Part shown: piece after piece, positions 20,490-23,491 of the stretch | Numbering within the stretch: position 1 is the first letter of the stretch | Layout of the letters: the number at the start of each line of letters is the position of its first letter | Translations under genes and position numbers: made by a program | Source: Methanosarcinales archaeon | GTDB taxonomy: Archaea > Halobacteriota > Methanosarcinia > Methanosarcinales > Methanocomedenaceae | Assembly: GCA_023136155.1 (NCBI GenBank) | Contig: JAGLRT010000120.1 | Coordinates: 1 to 23,491, forward strand | DNA length: 23,491 bases | Direction: 5' to 3' | Notes under the pieces: generated by a model | What the model saw: only the letters and a program-made list of their open reading frames with translations | What the model was told of the DNA's origin: nothing | Database searches by the model: none

Positions 20490-22745
20490 TCATGCGTATA
20501 TTCCAAGTTTCTCTTCAGCTTCACCTTTTGCACCTACAGTGGAATACCTGGCAAATTCCTGGGCTACTTTCGAATAGTCCTGAAGTTTGTTCCTTGACGT
20601 TGTGGGTTTAACCCTGACTAATGCCTGGTCAAAATGTCCCATATCAATAGTTATGGATTTAGAATATTCTTTTACATCTTCCCTTGATAAACCCGGTTTG
20701 ATAATCTCACGAAGTGCTACGATGGATGCTTCACGACATATTGCTTCTATATCAGCACCCACGTATCCATCAGTCATTCTTGCCAGTTCGTTCAAGTCAA
20801 CATCCTTGACGGTTTTATCCTTTATGTGTATCTGGAATATGGCCTTCCTTGCTTCGTTATCAGGTGGCATGATATATATCAGTCGATCAAGCCGTCCGGG
20901 CCTCAGCAGTGCAGCATCCACCATGTCAGGCCGGTTTGTCGCCGCAATCACCAGCACGTCCTTTAACTCTTCCATACCGTCCATCTCAGTGAGTATCTGG
21001 CTGATTACTCGCTCAGTCACATGAGTGTCATCCCCGGTATTTCTGGTGGGTGCAATGCTGTCCAATTCATCAAAGAAGATGATTGTGGGACTGGCCTGTC
21101 TGGCCTTCCTGAACACTTCACGTACAGCTTTTTCGCTCTCGCCAACATACTTGTTCAGAAGTTCAGGGCCTTTGATACTTATGAAGTTTGCCTCGCTTTC
21201 GTTAGCTACCGCCTTGGCAAGCATAGTCTTACCCGTCCCGGGCGGACCAAAGAGCAGAATACCTTTTGGCGGTTTGGTCTTAATAGCTTCGAAGGCTTCC
21301 GGATATTTCAGTGGCCATTCAACTGCTTCGATTAATTCTTTTTTGACGTCGTCTTGTCCGCCGATATCATCCCATTTCAACTGGGGTACCTCAAAGAATA
21401 CTTCCCTCAATGCCGAAGGTTCAATGTTCTTCAATGCATCTTCAAAGTCAGTAGTGGTTACCATCAGATTGTCCAGCGCTTCATCAGGTATTTCTTCCTC
21501 AAGGTTTATCTCTGGAAGGAATTTGCGCAATGCGTGCATGGCAGCTTCCTTGGCAAGTGATGACAGGTCAGCGCCAACAAACCCATGTGTACGGTCGGCT
21601 ATCACCTTAAGCTTGCCGTCATCATTTCCTTCACCTGTAAGTTCCAATATGAGCGGCATGCCTCGAGTGTGTACCTGGAGAATTTCCAGCCTGCCATTCG
21701 CATCCGGGATGCCGATTTCAATCTCACGATCGAACCTGCCGCCCCGGCGTAGAGCTTCATCAATGGAATTTGGCCTGTTCGTAGCAGCGATGACGATGAC
21801 CTCGCCCCTGTTTTTCAACCCATCCATCAGGCTGAGCAGCTGGGCAACTACCCTACGCTCTACTTCACCAGTAACCTCGCCCCGCTTGGGAGCGATACTA
21901 TCTATCTCATCAATAAATATGATAGTGGGCGCATTCTTTTGAGCCTCATCAAAGATGTCCCGGAGATGCTTTTCACTCTCGCCGTAATACTTGGATACAA
22001 TTTCAGGACCGCTGATGGACACGAAATTAGCATCGGTCTCATTGGCTACTGCCTTGGCTATCAAGGTCTTGCCCGTGCCTGGCGGCCCGTGGAGCAGGAC
22101 GCCTTTTGGCGGTTCAATTCCCAGTTTCAGGAATAGTTCCGGATGGCGCAACGGAAGTTCTATCATCTCCCTGACAAGTTCTATCTCGCGTCTCAAACCT
22201 CCGATATCCTCATAGGTGGTATGTGGTGCACCAATAAGTTCGCTCTGGTTGACTACCTCTTCCTTGAGGTGGATGGTCGTGCTCTTACCCACGAACACCG
22301 GACCAGTTGGTTGTGTGGTTACCACAACAAAGTTCAATGGATTGCTGACCGTTTCAATCCTTATCTGCTGTCCTTTCTTGATAGGCCGGCCTTCCAGCAG
22401 CCTGTGAATGTACTGCGTACCTCCCACCATCCTGACGGCCTGCGTTGGTGCAAGGGTGATTCTCTTTGCTTCCTTAGCCTCTGCCTTTTTGATCATTACC
22501 TTATCATCCAGGCTCACCCGGGCGTTATTCCTGATATTGCCGTCAATCCTTAACACCTCCTTACCCCTGTCCTCAGGGTAAGCAGGCCAAACAATAGCAT
22601 AGGTGGTGTCCTTGCCATTGATCTCTATGTAGTCGCCGCTTACCAGTTCAAGCTCTTCCATCTTTTCACGCTCGATACGGGCGATGTCACGCCCCACATC
22701 CCTATGATGGGATTCTGCGACCCTGAGTGTTAATTCTTTGGCCAT
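20490..22745 (-). CDS. Cdc48/VAT-type AAA ATPase
   Basis: A 751-residue tandem AAA unfoldase, the full length of archaeal VAT. Residues 1-180 are the double-psi-barrel N-domain (L-T-L-R-V-A-E-S, R-D-V-G-R, I-A-R-I). D1 has Walker A G220-P-P-G-T-G-K-T227, Walker B I-I-F-I-D-E (275-280) and an arginine-finger region R-R-G-G-R-F-D. D2 has Walker A 500-507 and I-I-F-F-D-E (555-560), with R-P-G-R-L-D. D1 carries R-R-G-G-R instead of the usual R-R-P-G-R, a small departure. The C-terminus ends G-A-K-G-E-A-E-E-K-L-G-I-Y-A and lacks a eukaryotic-type tail. GGAG is about 10 bases before the ATG. It delivers unfolded clients to the proteasome in archaea. Confidence 0.95.
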   Translation of the reverse strand: MAKELTLRVAESHHRDVGRDIARIEREKMEELELVSGDYIEINGKDTTYAIVWPAYPEDRGKEVLRIDGNIRNNARVSLDDKVMIKKAEAKEAKRITLAPTQAVRMVGGTQYIHRLLEGRPIKKGQQIRIETVSNPLNFVVVTTQPTGPVFVGKSTTIHLKEEVVNQSELIGAPHTTYEDIGGLRREIELVREMIELPLRHPELFLKLGIEPPKGVLLHGPPGTGKTLIAKAVANETDANFVSISGPEIVSKYYGESEKHLRDIFDEAQKNAPTIIFIDEIDSIAPKRGEVTGEVERRVVAQLLSLMDGLKNRGEVIVIAATNRPNSIDEALRRGGRFDREIEIGIPDANGRLEILQVHTRGMPLILELTGEGNDDGKLKVIADRTHGFVGADLSSLAKEAAMHALRKFLPEINLEEEIPDEALDNLMVTTTDFEDALKNIEPSALREVFFEVPQLKWDDIGGQDDVKKELIEAVEWPLKYPEAFEAIKTKPPKGILLFGPPGTGKTMLAKAVANESEANFISIKGPELLNKYVGESEKAVREVFRKARQASPTIIFFDELDSIAPTRNTGDDTHVTERVISQILTEMDGMEELKDVLVIAATNRPDMVDAALLRPGRLDRLIYIMPPDNEARKAIFQIHIKDKTVKDVDLNELARMTDGYVGADIEAICREASIVALREIIKPGLSREDVKEYSKSITIDMGHFDQALVRVKPTTSRNKLQDYSKVAQEFARYSTVGAKGEAEEKLGIYA

Positions 22746-22835
22746 TTTTCATTTCTCCTTTGTTTTTCTGTAATTGTAATTTTGTTATTTTAGTTATACA
22801 TCTATTATCTATCTCACTTATATTAATAATCCTGT

Positions 22836-23491
22836 TCATCCATCTATCAGCGTTAACAATTGTCGATTGTTGATTTGCCTCTCGTTCATTACACCACGAT
22901 CGATCAATGATTGGACCGGTGTTTCAATGAAGTATTCAGGAAGTCCCAGATTCATGGAAAGAGAACGCCTATTCTGTGGTTCTCTTATTACTGTCATCAA
23001 TATGTCAGCTTCCAGATGGTCTTGTGCCACTTCATGGAGCCAATCGATGCAATGTGCCATGACATCTGTCATCTCGCCTTCGATGTTCCGCTGGTGGTTT
23101 GCCAACCCCCGCCGCCTCGATTCCAATTCAAAGAGTTTGCGGTTGAGTTCTTTTAGTGCATCTATAGCCTTTGCATCATCTGCCTGGCCAGGGAATGGTT
23201 CCTCTCCTCCATCCCCTGACGGATGCTGATGGACCGTACTTGTTTCTACTGTATAGGAGTATGGCGACACAAACACTTCCAGTTTCAGATTTTCTGTTAT
23301 CTGGTAATATTTCCGTCGCCTTTCGTTAGTGTCTGAACGGATCATGCCATTCTGCTCAAGCATATCCAGATGTCCCAGAACCGCTTTGGCTCCAAGCCCG
23401 ATACGTTCGCTTATCTCGCCGACGTAGCAGGGCCTGGAGGCAAGTAGTCGGAGGATTTTCCTGCGGTTCTCGTTTCCCAGTATGTCAAGCA
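22836..23491 (-). CDS. ArsR-type winged-helix regulator, 5' end cut by window
   Basis: The frame continues through the window edge beyond the internal Met at 23363. The added 42 residues are L-D-I-L-G-N-E-N-R-R-K-I-L-R-L-L..., then a helix-turn-helix (Y-V-G-E-I-S-E-R-I-G-L-G-A-K-A-V-L-G-H-L-D-M-L-E-Q-N-G-M-I), a canonical ArsR winged-helix DNA-binding domain. The wing is R-R-R-K-Y-Y-Q-I-T. The C-terminal half has a Lys/Arg-Glu-rich helix (L-N-R-K-L-F-E-L-E-S-R-R-R-G-L) and a terminal segment of unknown role. No metal-binding Cys pair is visible, so it is probably not a metal sensor. It lies upstream of cdc48 in the same direction, about 90 bases away, and may control that stress operon (inference). 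Confidence 0.88.
   Translation of the reverse strand, partial: LDILGNENRRKILRLLASRPCYVGEISERIGLGAKAVLGHLDMLEQNGMIRSDTNERRRKYYQITENLKLEVFVSPYSYTVETSTVHQHPSGDGGEEPFPGQADDAKAIDALKELNRKLFELESRRRGLANHQRNIEGEMTDVMAHCIDWLHEVAQDHLEADILMTVIREPQNRRSLSMNLGLPEYFIETPVQSLIDRGVMNERQINNRQLLTLIDG

Noticed and set aside
21025..21942. 305-codon plus-strand open frame
   Set aside because: It is antisense to the Cdc48 gene, very Ser-rich and without motifs; a shadow of the highly conserved AAA coding sequence.
1..23491. CRISPR array, rRNA genes or complete insertion sequence
   Set aside because: No regularly spaced direct repeats, no rRNA-like sequence and no full transposase gene were seen anywhere in the window.

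Overview
The window looks like a chromosomal piece of a methanogen- or ANME-type archaeon, most likely in or near the Methanosarcinales. This rests on a complete heterodisulfide reductase set (HdrA, HdrB, HdrC), glutamate synthase split into separate archaeal polypeptides, a geranylgeranyl-reductase-family flavoprotein, a UbiA-type prenyltransferase, a Cdc48/VAT-type AAA ATPase with Hsp20, and TATA boxes placed 25-30 bases before start codons, several of them apparently leaderless. The genus cannot be fixed from sequence alone.

Positions 1-3000 are an AT-rich accessory zone. It holds gene wreckage: a relic of an IS91-type transposase N-terminus, the 3' end of a group II intron with a textbook domain V, a frameshifted gene fragment beside it, and a probable IS21-type remnant. 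The intact units are a RelB/RelE-like toxin-antitoxin pair, a duplicated-domain lipoprotein and a 29-residue lipobox peptide. From 3.1 to 8.4 kb come a four- to five-helix membrane protein, a UbiA prenyltransferase (+ strand), a PLP-dependent trans-sulfuration enzyme (- strand), and a tight three-gene minus-strand cluster in which a geranylgeranyl-reductase-like flavoprotein sits between two small membrane proteins.

The centre (8.4-18.7 kb, all minus strand) is the most striking part. In transcription order it reads glnA; hdrC-hdrB-hdrA (coupled by 4-base overlaps); an HdrB-HdrC single-chain fusion; then glutamate synthase as three separate polypeptides (class II amidotransferase, FMN/Fe-S synthase, GXGXG domain), with the fusion coupled to the amidotransferase by another 4-base overlap. 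No NAD(P)H-oxidising glutamate synthase beta subunit (GltD) is present. My inference is that the HdrB-HdrC fusion, perhaps with the neighbouring HdrABC, delivers electrons from thiol/disulfide or ferredoxin chemistry to glutamate synthase, linking methanogenic redox carriers to ammonia assimilation by GlnA. HdrA ends in an MvhD-like domain in which all the iron-sulfur cysteines are gone.

Between glnA and hdrC is a compact predicted cloverleaf-like fold (17215-17307) with no gene in it. Positions 18.8-23.5 kb are housekeeping and stress genes: a YwbE-family protein, a circularly permuted GTPase, an operon of Cdc48 then Hsp20 with a strong terminator, and an ArsR-type regulator cut by the window edge.
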